From NCBI GenBank assembly GCA_903851035.1, contig CAINND010000077.1:1-41346 (forward strand): a stretch of DNA of 41,346 nt, written 5' to 3'. Position 1 is the first letter of the stretch. Every line of letters starts with the position of its first letter. Position numbers and translations under genes: made by a program. Below are positions 26,390-33,360 of the stretch, in pieces. A model generated the notes under the pieces. That model worked only from the letters and a program-made list of their open reading frames with translations. It made no database searches and was not told the origin of the DNA. The DNA comes from an uncultured Acidobacteriota bacterium. Its GTDB lineage: Bacteria > Acidobacteriota > Terriglobia > Terriglobales > Acidobacteriaceae.

Positions 26390-27263
26390 GTTGCGCCTCC
26401 TTGGCAAACTGCGCGCGCACTTCGGCGAGTTCGGCTTCCTTGTTCTCCTCAAAGCGCTTCAGGGACTCACATTCCTTGTCGCGATACATGGCGTTGCGCT
26501 GCATCAGCACTTCGAAGTTCACAATGCTGGCGTCGAATTCGGGTCCGTCCACGCAGGCGAACTTGCTCTGGTTGCCCAGCAGCACGCGGCAGCCGCCACA
26601 CATCCCCGTGCCATCCACCATGATGGAGTTGAGGCTGACCATGGTCTTGATGCCGAGCGGCGCGGTCACCTGTGCCACGGCGCGCATCATCAGCACGGGC
26701 CCAACGGCGAGCACGAAATCAATCTTGCGGCCGGCGGCGATCAGATCATTCAATTTCTTGGTGACCAGACCTTTTTCACCGTAGCTGCCATCGTCGGTCA
26801 TGATGTAGGTCTCAGTGCTGGCCTGGCGCACTTCGTCCTCAAAGACGACCATTTCGGTGTTGCGCGCGCCTTCGATGAAGACGACCTCATTGCCGGCCTT
26901 CTTGAGCGCATTGGCCGTGGGCAGGGCCATGGCCGTTCCCACGCTGCCAGCCAGGATGGCGACGGTGCCGAACTTTGCAATCTCACTGGGGTGGCCGAGC
27001 GGGCCGACTATGTCCAGGATGTAGTCGCCGGTCTCCAGGCAGTTGAGCAGGGAAGTCGTTTTGCCGATGGACTGCGCCACGATGGTCACCGTGCCCTTTT
27101 CCGGGTCGGAGGCCTTGATGGTCAGCGGGATACGCTCGCCGTTCTCATGCAGGCGAAGGATGACAAACTGACCGGGCTGCTGCTTGCGCGCGATGCGCGG
27201 AGCCTCGATGACGAACTGCTTGATCTTGAACCCGACCGGGCGGGCTTCGATGATTTTGTACAT
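26382..27263 (-). CDS. nfnA: NfnA-like ferredoxin-NADP reductase subunit with [2Fe-2S] cluster
   Basis: The protein has 293 residues and a FAD-binding domain with the ERIPLTI motif (RxYS-like) near 44-50. The NAD-binding domain follows, and the C-terminal [2Fe-2S] ligand set is D-GTGMCGGCR and FACVDGPEFD, exactly the Asp/Cys arrangement of NfnA and dihydroorotate dehydrogenase K-type subunits. The glycine-rich NAD loop reads AGSVGTAMALP where relatives usually have GGGxGxAP. It precedes the NfnB-like gene and overlaps it by 8 bases. Together they would move electrons between NADH, NADPH and ferredoxin in the cytoplasm. That fits the pyruvate:ferredoxin oxidoreductase gene at the right edge. 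GAGG lies 9 bases before the ATG. Confidence 0.85.
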   Translation of the reverse strand: MYKIIEARPVGFKIKQFVIEAPRIARKQQPGQFVILRLHENGERIPLTIKASDPEKGTVTIVAQSIGKTTSLLNCLETGDYILDIVGPLGHPSEIAKFGTVAILAGSVGTAMALPTANALKKAGNEVVFIEGARNTEMVVFEDEVRQASTETYIMTDDGSYGEKGLVTKKLNDLIAAGRKIDFVLAVGPVLMMRAVAQVTAPLGIKTMVSLNSIMVDGTGMCGGCRVLLGNQSKFACVDGPEFDASIVNFEVLMQRNAMYRDKECESLKRFEENKEAELAEVRAQFAKEAQHG

Positions 27264-27335
27264 AAATGCGGCCCTCGGCGTTACTGGGGGATTTCACAAA
27301 AATGATGGTCTATAGCATACCCCAAGGCCCTTCCG

Positions 27336-27358
27336 GGCGGTTGTGATACATGACCGCC
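27336..27358 (-). repeat. Inverted repeat after the HAD phosphatase gene
   Basis: GGCGGT and ACCGCC flank an 11-base spacer, ending 4 bases beyond the HAD stop codon. On the minus strand no T-run follows, so an intrinsic terminator is doubtful. It might mark a transcript end or be an operator for nfnA, whose start is 73 bases further. Confidence 0.35.
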
Positions 27359-27362
27359 TGCG

Positions 27363-28049
27363 TTACCCGAGGCCCAGGACCGTCAGCAGCTCGGCGGCGG
27401 AATCCACCAGCACGTCCGGCTTGTGGATCTTCAGCGACTCCGGCGAGAGGCCGTAAGTGACGCCGATGGAGAACATGCCGGAGTTGTTGGCCGTCAGCAC
27501 GTCGTTTTGCGAATCGCTGATCATGATGGCCTCCTCCGGCCGGACGTTGTGCTCGGTCAGCAGCGCGTGGGCGCCTTCGGGGTCCGGCTTCTTCGTGGAA
27601 AAACTGTTGCCCCCATAAATAATTGTCATGAATTCGGCCAGTCCGAGGCCTTCACAAATCTCTTGCGAGGGGCCGACCGGTTTGTTGGAGAGAACGGCCA
27701 TCCGGAAGCGTCCGCTCTGTCGCAAGACGCGCAGGACATCCAGAATTCCGGGGTAGACGAAGGTGTTGTCCAGCAGGTGGCCGCGATAGTAATGCATGAA
27801 GTATTCCAGCGCACTCTGAACAAAAGACTCATCTTGCGGGTCGCCCAGGGCGCGGCGAACCAGCATGCTGGCGCCATCGCCAATGTAGCCGGCTACCACT
27901 TCGACGGGGAGTTCCGCGCGCTTGTAGTGGCGCAGCATGGCGTTGATGGCGTGGGCCAGGTCCAGCTCACTGTCCACCAGTGTGCCGTCAAGGTCCCAGA
28001 GGAGAACTTTTATCTTTGCCGAAGGAATCGGCCGGCGAGTCTCAATCAT
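27363..28049 (-). CDS. HAD-family phosphatase, phosphoglycolate phosphatase-like
   Basis: The protein has 228 residues. HAD motif I is LLWDLDGTLVDSE (about 17-29), with the nucleophile and general acid-base Asp pair. Motif II is VLSNKP and motif III is the Lys in STKKPDP. Motif IV is MISDSQNDVLTANNSG, where ISDSQND replaces the common GDSxxD. The helical cap with GYIGDGASMLVRRALG is typical of Gph/PGP enzymes, which dephosphorylate 2-phosphoglycolate. The substrate remains uncertain because HAD families are promiscuous. No SD precedes the ATG, but two GAATATA repeats upstream include a TATACT -10-like box. It is divergent from the E1 dehydrogenase gene with 131 bases between them. Confidence 0.85.
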   Translation of the reverse strand: MIETRRPIPSAKIKVLLWDLDGTLVDSELDLAHAINAMLRHYKRAELPVEVVAGYIGDGASMLVRRALGDPQDESFVQSALEYFMHYYRGHLLDNTFVYPGILDVLRVLRQSGRFRMAVLSNKPVGPSQEICEGLGLAEFMTIIYGGNSFSTKKPDPEGAHALLTEHNVRPEEAIMISDSQNDVLTANNSGMFSIGVTYGLSPESLKIHKPDVLVDSAAELLTVLGLG

Positions 28050-28112
28050 CTTATATTCAGTATATTCACACCCGGCAGGCGGTGCAGGTGCATGGGCAAC
28101 TTCATTTACAAT

Positions 28113-28181
28113 ATGGCTCGCTCATGTTTCTTTACCAGCTACTTGAACATGAATAGAAATTTTCCCTGGGAGAAAGCGTAA
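28113..28181 (+). CDS. Possible 22-codon leader ORF coupled to the E1 gene
   Basis: An ATG at 28113 opens a 22-codon frame ([20 protein letters not shown], then KA) whose TAA shares a base with the E1 start (TAATG). Such an overlap is typical of translational coupling. The leader ATG has no SD, and the E1 gene has its own GGGAG site 8 bases upstream, so the peptide may not be made. A run of branched-chain codons, expected for an attenuator, is absent. Confidence 0.25.
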   Translation: MARSCFFTSYLNMNRNFPWEKA

Positions 28182-30352
28182 TGTCCCCGAAAGTAGCGCA
28201 GGGCAGTCCCGTGACTGCCGCGGAAAAGACTTACGAGGGGCTGCTGCCTGAGCAGCTCATTCAGATCTTCCGGACGATGTATCTTTCGCGACGGATGGAT
28301 GACCGCGAGATACTGCTCAAGCGGCAGCAGAAGATCTATTTCCAGATATCCTGCGCCGGGCATGAGGCCTTGCAGGCCGCTGCAGCCGCCAATCTGCGCG
28401 CCGGTTACGACTGGTTCTTCCCCTACTATCGCGATCGCACGCTATGCCTGAGCCTGGGTGTGACGCCGGAAGAGATGCTGCTGCAGGCCGTGGGCGCCGC
28501 CAGTGATCCGGCCAGCGGCGGACGCCAGATGCCTTCCCACTGGGGCAGCCGCCAGCACAACATCTTCACCACCAGCTCTCCCACGGGAACGCAGTTCCTG
28601 CAGGCCGTGGGCTGCTCGGAGGCTGGACGCTACTTTGAACAGCATCCTGATGCGGCGGCAAAGTTCACAGGCGACTACCGCGAGTTCAAGGACGTGGCGC
28701 ACCACCCCGACGAGGTGACTTACGTCTCCACCGGTGAGGGAACGACCTCGCAGGGTGAGTTCTGGGAGAGCCTGAACACGGCCTCTGCCAAACACCTGCC
28801 TGTGCTCTACGTGGTGCAGAATAATGGCTACGCCATCAGCGTGCCGGTCAAGTATCAGACCGCAGGCGGCAACATCAGCCACCTGGTGGCCAACTTCCCG
28901 AACTTCCACTTTGAAGAGGTGGATGGCACCGACCTGATTGCCAGCCTGGGCGCCATGCGCCGCGCCGTGGAGCACATTCGCAGCGGGAAGGGGCCGGCAC
29001 TGGTGCATGGTCACGTTATCCGTCCTTACTCGCACTCACTCAGCGACGATGAAAAGCTCTATCGCCCGGAGGCCGAACGCAAGCAGGACGCCGAGCGCGA
29101 CCCGCTGCTGCGCTTGCAAAAGTTTCTCCTTGCTGAAGGCATAGTTGATCCGCCTGCCGTGCAGCGCATTCAGCGCGAGGTGGATGCCGAGGTGCAGGCT
29201 GCGGCCGATGCCGCGCTCGATGCGCCGTTCCCGGCCAAGGATAGCTACAAGCTGCACGTTTATAGCGAGTCGCTTTCACCTCGTGATGCGCGTTTCAGTA
29301 CTGCCACCGTCAGCGAAGGCAGCGACCGCACCATGGCCGACCTGATCAACACCTGCCTGCGTGATGAGATGCGCCGCGATGAACGCATCGTCCTGTTTGG
29401 CGAGGATGTGGCCGACTGCTCGAACGATGAGTACCTGGAGGACAAGAAACTCAAGGGCAAGGGCGGCGTCTTTAAGCTGACGGCCGGCCTGCAGCGCGAG
29501 TTCGGTTCGACGAGGGTCTTCAACTCGCCGCTGGCGGAGGCCAATATTGTGGGCCGCGCCGTGGGCATGGCCGCCCGCGGCATGAAGCCCGTGGTGGAGA
29601 TACAGTTCTTCGACTACATCTGGCCCGCGATGCACCAGCTTCGCAACGAGCTGCCGCTCATCCGCTGGCGCTCCAATAATGCCTTTAACTGTCCGGCCGT
29701 AATACGAGTGGCGATTGGCGGCTACCTGACGGGTGGCGCGGTCTATCACTCGCAGTGCGGAGAGAGCATCTTTACCCATACGCCGGGAATGCATGTTGTC
29801 TTTCCGTCGAATGCGCTGGATGCCGCCGGCCTGCTGCGGACGGCTATCCGTTGCGACGATCCCGTGCTCTTTTTGGAGCACAAGCGGCTCTATCGCGAGC
29901 CCTTTGGCCGCGCTCCGTACCCGGGGCCGGATTTCACCATCCCCTTTGGCAAGGCGCGGGTATGGAAAGAGGGCAGCGATTTAACCATCGTCACCTACGG
30001 TGCCACCTTGCCGCGCAGTTTGCAGGCCGCCCAGCGGCTGGAGCGCGAGAAGGGCATCAGCGTGGAGGTGTTGGACCTGCGCACCTTGAATCCGTATGAC
30101 TTTGAGGCCATTGCCGCATCGGTGACTAAAACCAGCCGCGTGCTGATTGTGCATGAGGACATGCTGAGCTGGGGCTACGGCGCGGAGATCGCCGCGCGCA
30201 TCGCCAGCGAGCTATTCGACAAGCTGGATGCGCCGGTGGAACGGCTGGGCGCCAAAGACACCTTCGTTGCCTACCAGCCGGAGCTTGAAGATGAAATCCT
30301 GCCGCAGGCGGAAGACATCTTCCAGGCGGCGCTCAAGCTGCGCAACTACTAA
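28181..30352 (+). CDS. 2-oxoacid dehydrogenase E1, alpha and beta subunits fused
   Basis: The protein has 723 residues. The N-terminal alpha part (about 1-355) has the RRMDDREI start motif and the thiamine-diphosphate motif running from [12 protein letters not shown] (about 184) to [10 protein letters not shown]. The beta part (about 385-723) has the FGEDVADC start, [51 protein letters not shown] and the final transketolase C domain. It decarboxylates a 2-oxoacid, probably branched-chain (2-oxoisovalerate type), for transfer to a lipoyl E2. E2 and E3 are not in the window. The first residue pair of the TPP motif is GE instead of GD. The alpha-beta fusion makes one chain from two usual subunits. 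A strong terminator follows the gene. Confidence 0.9.
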   Translation: MSPKVAQGSPVTAAEKTYEGLLPEQLIQIFRTMYLSRRMDDREILLKRQQKIYFQISCAGHEALQAAAAANLRAGYDWFFPYYRDRTLCLSLGVTPEEMLLQAVGAASDPASGGRQMPSHWGSRQHNIFTTSSPTGTQFLQAVGCSEAGRYFEQHPDAAAKFTGDYREFKDVAHHPDEVTYVSTGEGTTSQGEFWESLNTASAKHLPVLYVVQNNGYAISVPVKYQTAGGNISHLVANFPNFHFEEVDGTDLIASLGAMRRAVEHIRSGKGPALVHGHVIRPYSHSLSDDEKLYRPEAERKQDAERDPLLRLQKFLLAEGIVDPPAVQRIQREVDAEVQAAADAALDAPFPAKDSYKLHVYSESLSPRDARFSTATVSEGSDRTMADLINTCLRDEMRRDERIVLFGEDVADCSNDEYLEDKKLKGKGGVFKLTAGLQREFGSTRVFNSPLAEANIVGRAVGMAARGMKPVVEIQFFDYIWPAMHQLRNELPLIRWRSNNAFNCPAVIRVAIGGYLTGGAVYHSQCGESIFTHTPGMHVVFPSNALDAAGLLRTAIRCDDPVLFLEHKRLYREPFGRAPYPGPDFTIPFGKARVWKEGSDLTIVTYGATLPRSLQAAQRLEREKGISVEVLDLRTLNPYDFEAIAASVTKTSRVLIVHEDMLSWGYGAEIAARIASELFDKLDAPVERLGAKDTFVAYQPELEDEILPQAEDIFQAALKLRNY

Positions 30353-30366
30353 CTGTTTCCAGCAGG

Positions 30367-30401
30367 AAAGGCCCGTCCATAGTGGACGGGCCTTTTGTTT
30401 T
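30367..30401 (+). terminator. Strong intrinsic terminator after the E1 gene
   Basis: AAAGGCCCGTCC pairs perfectly with GGACGGGCCTTT (12 bp) across ATAGT, and TGTTTT follows. It lies 14 bases after the stop codon. It may also stop leftward transcription from the convergent DUF4097 gene. Confidence 0.92.
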
Positions 30402-30415
30402 ACTGCCACCAGATA

Positions 30416-31162
30416 TCAGTTTTTGTGGATGTAGATGCTGCCGTTGACCGTCTCCAGGCTGATCGTTTCACCACCCGAGCCCAGGTTGGCGTCGGCATTC
30501 GCGCCGGGCCCGTAGCGCGAGGTCTCTACCGAGAGCGGCAAATCACTGTGAATCTTACCAGTGGTGGTGCTGGCCTTTACATGGGCGTTGATGTTGGCCG
30601 GGACCTGGATGCTGACCGTGCCGTTGACGGTGTTCAACTTGACGCGATGGCCGCCAGTGACGAGTGAGGCCTTCGCCTCGCCGTTTACAGTCTCTAGGCT
30701 CAGCTCGTCGGCCGCGCCCCAAACCTCCACATTGCCGTTCACGGTTTCGGCCTTGATGCGCCCCGAGGGGCCGTCAATCCTGACATTGCCGTTGACGGTT
30801 TCCGCCTTGAAGATGCGCGCGCCGCGGGGAACATGAATGTTGTAATCAACCTTGCCGGAGTTGTTGGAGTGTTCGGGCAGTTTGGTCTCCACGTTGATGG
30901 AATGGCCGCTGCCGTTGACCTCAATGCGTGCCTCGCGCAGTTTCTCCTCGCTGCGGGCGGTTTTGACGGCGTCAATCTGTGCCTCGTTGCGATCCCAGGC
31001 GGTGATGGTGATGTTGCCGTTGACGTTCTTGACCGTCAGGCTGCCGATGGCATCCATGGGGACCGTCTTGTGGAACTCCTCGCGCACCTCGGCCAGGGCG
31101 GGCAGCGTCAACAGCGCGGTGAGCGCCACGGCAAATAGGATGTTCTTGCTCCATTGCAGCAT
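30416..31162 (-). CDS. Secreted DUF4097-type repeat protein
   Basis: The protein has 248 residues. It starts with a signal peptide whose hydrophobic core is LFAVALTALLTLPALA; cleavage is likely after residue 24. The mature part is a chain of short beta repeats with the motif ETVNGNV or close variants: NVNGNITI, TVNGNVRI, TVNGNVEVW, TVNGEAKAS, TVNGTVSI and TVNGSIYI. This pattern is the DUF4097 (putative adhesin) beta-helix. GGAGGAG before the ATG at 31162 supports the start. It should be exported to the periplasm or cell surface. Its biochemical role is unknown. It is the last gene of a minus-strand run with a GT2 and DUF1501/DUF1800 genes, and converges on the E1 terminator. Confidence 0.82.
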   Translation of the reverse strand: MLQWSKNILFAVALTALLTLPALAEVREEFHKTVPMDAIGSLTVKNVNGNITITAWDRNEAQIDAVKTARSEEKLREARIEVNGSGHSINVETKLPEHSNNSGKVDYNIHVPRGARIFKAETVNGNVRIDGPSGRIKAETVNGNVEVWGAADELSLETVNGEAKASLVTGGHRVKLNTVNGTVSIQVPANINAHVKASTTTGKIHSDLPLSVETSRYGPGANADANLGSGGETISLETVNGSIYIHKN

Positions 31163-31214
31163 CGATATCTCCTCCATGGCCGCCGTTGTGGCGGCATCAT
31201 CTCGTAAGGTCAAC

Positions 31215-32006
31215 CTAGCGGAAAAAGCGGTAGCGCAGCAGATGCCACACGGCCGCCACTCCATCCGACCAGTTGATCTTTTTGCCCTCAGCGTAGGTGC
31301 GTCCGTGGTAGCGGACCGGCACTTCATAGATACGCGCCTGCGTGTTGGCAAGTTTCACGGTCATCTCGGTTTCCATGCCAAAGCGCGGACTTTTCAGATT
31401 GAGCGAGGTTATCAGGTCGCGGCGCAGCACCTTGTAACAGCAGGTTACGTCGCGCAGCCGGATGCCGGTAATTGCATTACAAAGTATTGAAAATAAACGG
31501 TTAAGAATGTAGCGGCCATAGCGTGGCACACGCTGCGAACCGAGGTGGAAGCGATTGCCGTACACGGCGTCGGCATGGCCTTCCAGAATCGGTTTCAGCA
31601 GCTCGGGGTAATCCTCCGGGTCGTATTCGAGGTCGGCGTCCTGGATGAGCACCAGTTCGCCCGTGGTGGCTGCCAGTCCGGTCTGTACGCAGGCACCTTT
31701 GCCGCGATTCCGGGGGTGCAGGAGAAGCGCGATGGTGTCGGTTGGCGCCAGAGGTAGGGAATTCAGTAGATCGCCCTGTAGCAGCTCGCGTGTGCCATCC
31801 GTGCTGGCATCATCCACAATGAGAATTTGCTTGTGTAGCGGCGTAGTGGGCTGGGCGCAGACGGCGCTCAGCAGGGGCAGCAGCGTCGCGCGCTCGTTAA
31901 AGACGGGCACAATGATGGTCAGCGTGGAGTACTGCGGCACGGGCCCGGCCAGAACGTCATTCGGAGTGAGTTGCGCGGGTGTTATCTCTCCGCGATTGGC
32001 CGTCAT
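31215..32006 (-). CDS. GT2 glycosyltransferase, dolichyl/polyprenyl-phosphate mannosyltransferase-like
   Basis: The protein has 263 residues and a single GT-A domain. It shows TIIVPVFNERATLLPLL, the nucleotide-binding LIVDDASTDGT, the DXD-type QDADLEYDPEDYPELLKPI, YGNRF and the later GMETEMTVKL. These match DPM1-like enzymes that move a sugar from a nucleotide to a polyprenyl phosphate. No membrane span is present, so it should be cytoplasmic or peripheral. I choose the ATG at 32006, which follows GGGAGGAG by 7 bases; the longer frame to 32057 has no SD. The SD lies in a strong palindrome. The protein ends with WHLLRYRFFR, common in this family. Confidence 0.88.
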   Translation of the reverse strand: MTANRGEITPAQLTPNDVLAGPVPQYSTLTIIVPVFNERATLLPLLSAVCAQPTTPLHKQILIVDDASTDGTRELLQGDLLNSLPLAPTDTIALLLHPRNRGKGACVQTGLAATTGELVLIQDADLEYDPEDYPELLKPILEGHADAVYGNRFHLGSQRVPRYGRYILNRLFSILCNAITGIRLRDVTCCYKVLRRDLITSLNLKSPRFGMETEMTVKLANTQARIYEVPVRYHGRTYAEGKKINWSDGVAAVWHLLRYRFFR

Positions 32007-32014
32007 GCACACGC

Positions 32015-32030
32015 TCCTCCCACGGGAGGA
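32015..32030 (-). promoter_or_regulatory. Hairpin that can hide the SD of the GT2 gene
   Basis: On the minus strand TCCTCC, CGTG, GGAGGA can form a 6-bp stem with a 4-base loop, and its right arm is the SD of the GT2 gene at 31215-32006. Folding would block ribosome entry. This could be a translation switch, or GC-rich chance; it overlaps no coding sequence. Confidence 0.4.
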
Positions 32031-32085
32031 TTGTACACGCCGGGCGATGCACGCCAAGAGTGAAGCAATGGCAAAACCTCGCGGC

Positions 32086-33324
32086 TTATCCCAGCAACTT
32101 CAGCGAGCCGGGATTGCGAAAGCCGGGAAAGAGATGCTCCGGGTGCGGATTGCCCAGTTGGCGGGCGACCATCTCGCTCATCACGGTGCGGAAGTCGGTG
32201 GTCAGCGCCAGGTCGCGCTGCTGGTAGAGTTGCTCCGGAGCAAGTCCCGGCCAGCGTCCGTAGACTTTTCCGCCGCGCACCGGCCCACCGAGCACAAACA
32301 TCACGTTGGCGTGGCCGTGATCGGTGCCGCGCGTGCCATTCTCGCGCGCCGTGCGGCCGAACTCGCTCATGGTGACCACCACGGTGTCATCGGCCAAGGG
32401 GCCGAGGTCCTGCCAGAAGGCCGCCAGTGAGCCGCTGAACTCCTTGAGCAGGTTGTTAAGCTGGCCCTCGCTGGCGCCCTCGTTGACGTGATGATCCCAG
32501 CCGCCGATATCGGTAAACGCCACCTGTACGCCCAGGTTGGCCTTCATCAGTTGCGCCGTCTGCCGCATGGCATCGCCAAAACGTCCCTTGGGATAGTTGA
32601 CTCCGGCGGCAGGTTTGTACTTGGCGGGATCGGCGGACTTCAGCATTTTGACGGCGTCAAAGGTTTCACGGGCGGTGCCGTGCAAAACGGCGTCCACGCT
32701 TTGTGCGTACATGGATTCGAAAGTGTTGGTCAGCGGCTGCGACTGCGGAGTGCGCGGCGCCACGCCAAAATCATTCAGGCTGCCCAGGGCCACGGCCGGG
32801 AAGCTGCCGCTCAACATGCGGGGCAGCGAAGTTCCCAAAGCCACGCCGCGAAAAGCCGGCGGCACTGAGCTTTCAGCAGAGGTCGCGGAGAGTGCGCGAT
32901 TCAGCCAGCCGTCCTCGGTGCTCTTTACGCCCGGCGTGCCGCTCTCCATGTAGTCCTGCGCGTCAAAGTGAGAGCGTGTTTCATCCGGAGAACCGGCGGC
33001 GTGGATGATGGCCAGGTGTTTCGCGTCCCACGCGGGACGCAGGGCGGCCATGCCGTGATGCAGCCCGAAGAAGCCATCGAGATCGAGTACATCTTTCTTC
33101 TGGATGGCGATGGTCGGACGCATGGTGTAGTAGTTGGGCTCACCGTGCGGCACCACGATGTTGAGTCCGTCGGCGGCGCCGCGCTGGAAGATGACCACCA
33201 GCCGCTTGTTTGTCGCCGAGCCGGTGGCGGCCATTGCAGCCTGCGCCAGGAACGACGGGATGGCCGCCATGCCCACCACGGTCATTGCGCCATTCTTCAA
33301 AAAGATTCGCCGCGTGATTGCCAT
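32086..33324 (-). CDS. DUF1501 family protein, Tat-exported
   Basis: The protein has 412 residues. The N-terminus has the twin-arginine signal TRRIFLKNGAM followed by a hydrophobic stretch and an AMA cleavage site near 33-36, so it is probably exported folded. The body shows DUF1501 features: VVIFQRGAADGLNIVVPHGE, the metal-site-like DIGGWDHHVNEG, VVVTMSEFGRTARENGTRGTDHGHA (in part) and VMFVLGGPVRGGKVYGRWPG. The family is related to sulfatases/alkaline phosphatases, but no function is proven. I start at the ATG at 33324, which is 7 bases after AGGAG; ATG 33330 is too close to it. It directly follows a DUF1800 gene, the usual partner in Acidobacteria and Planctomycetes. Confidence 0.88.
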   Translation of the reverse strand: MAITRRIFLKNGAMTVVGMAAIPSFLAQAAMAATGSATNKRLVVIFQRGAADGLNIVVPHGEPNYYTMRPTIAIQKKDVLDLDGFFGLHHGMAALRPAWDAKHLAIIHAAGSPDETRSHFDAQDYMESGTPGVKSTEDGWLNRALSATSAESSVPPAFRGVALGTSLPRMLSGSFPAVALGSLNDFGVAPRTPQSQPLTNTFESMYAQSVDAVLHGTARETFDAVKMLKSADPAKYKPAAGVNYPKGRFGDAMRQTAQLMKANLGVQVAFTDIGGWDHHVNEGASEGQLNNLLKEFSGSLAAFWQDLGPLADDTVVVTMSEFGRTARENGTRGTDHGHANVMFVLGGPVRGGKVYGRWPGLAPEQLYQQRDLALTTDFRTVMSEMVARQLGNPHPEHLFPGFRNPGSLKLLG

Positions 33325-33360
33325 CTGCATTCTCCTATTGCCGTGCGACAAGCATTGCTA

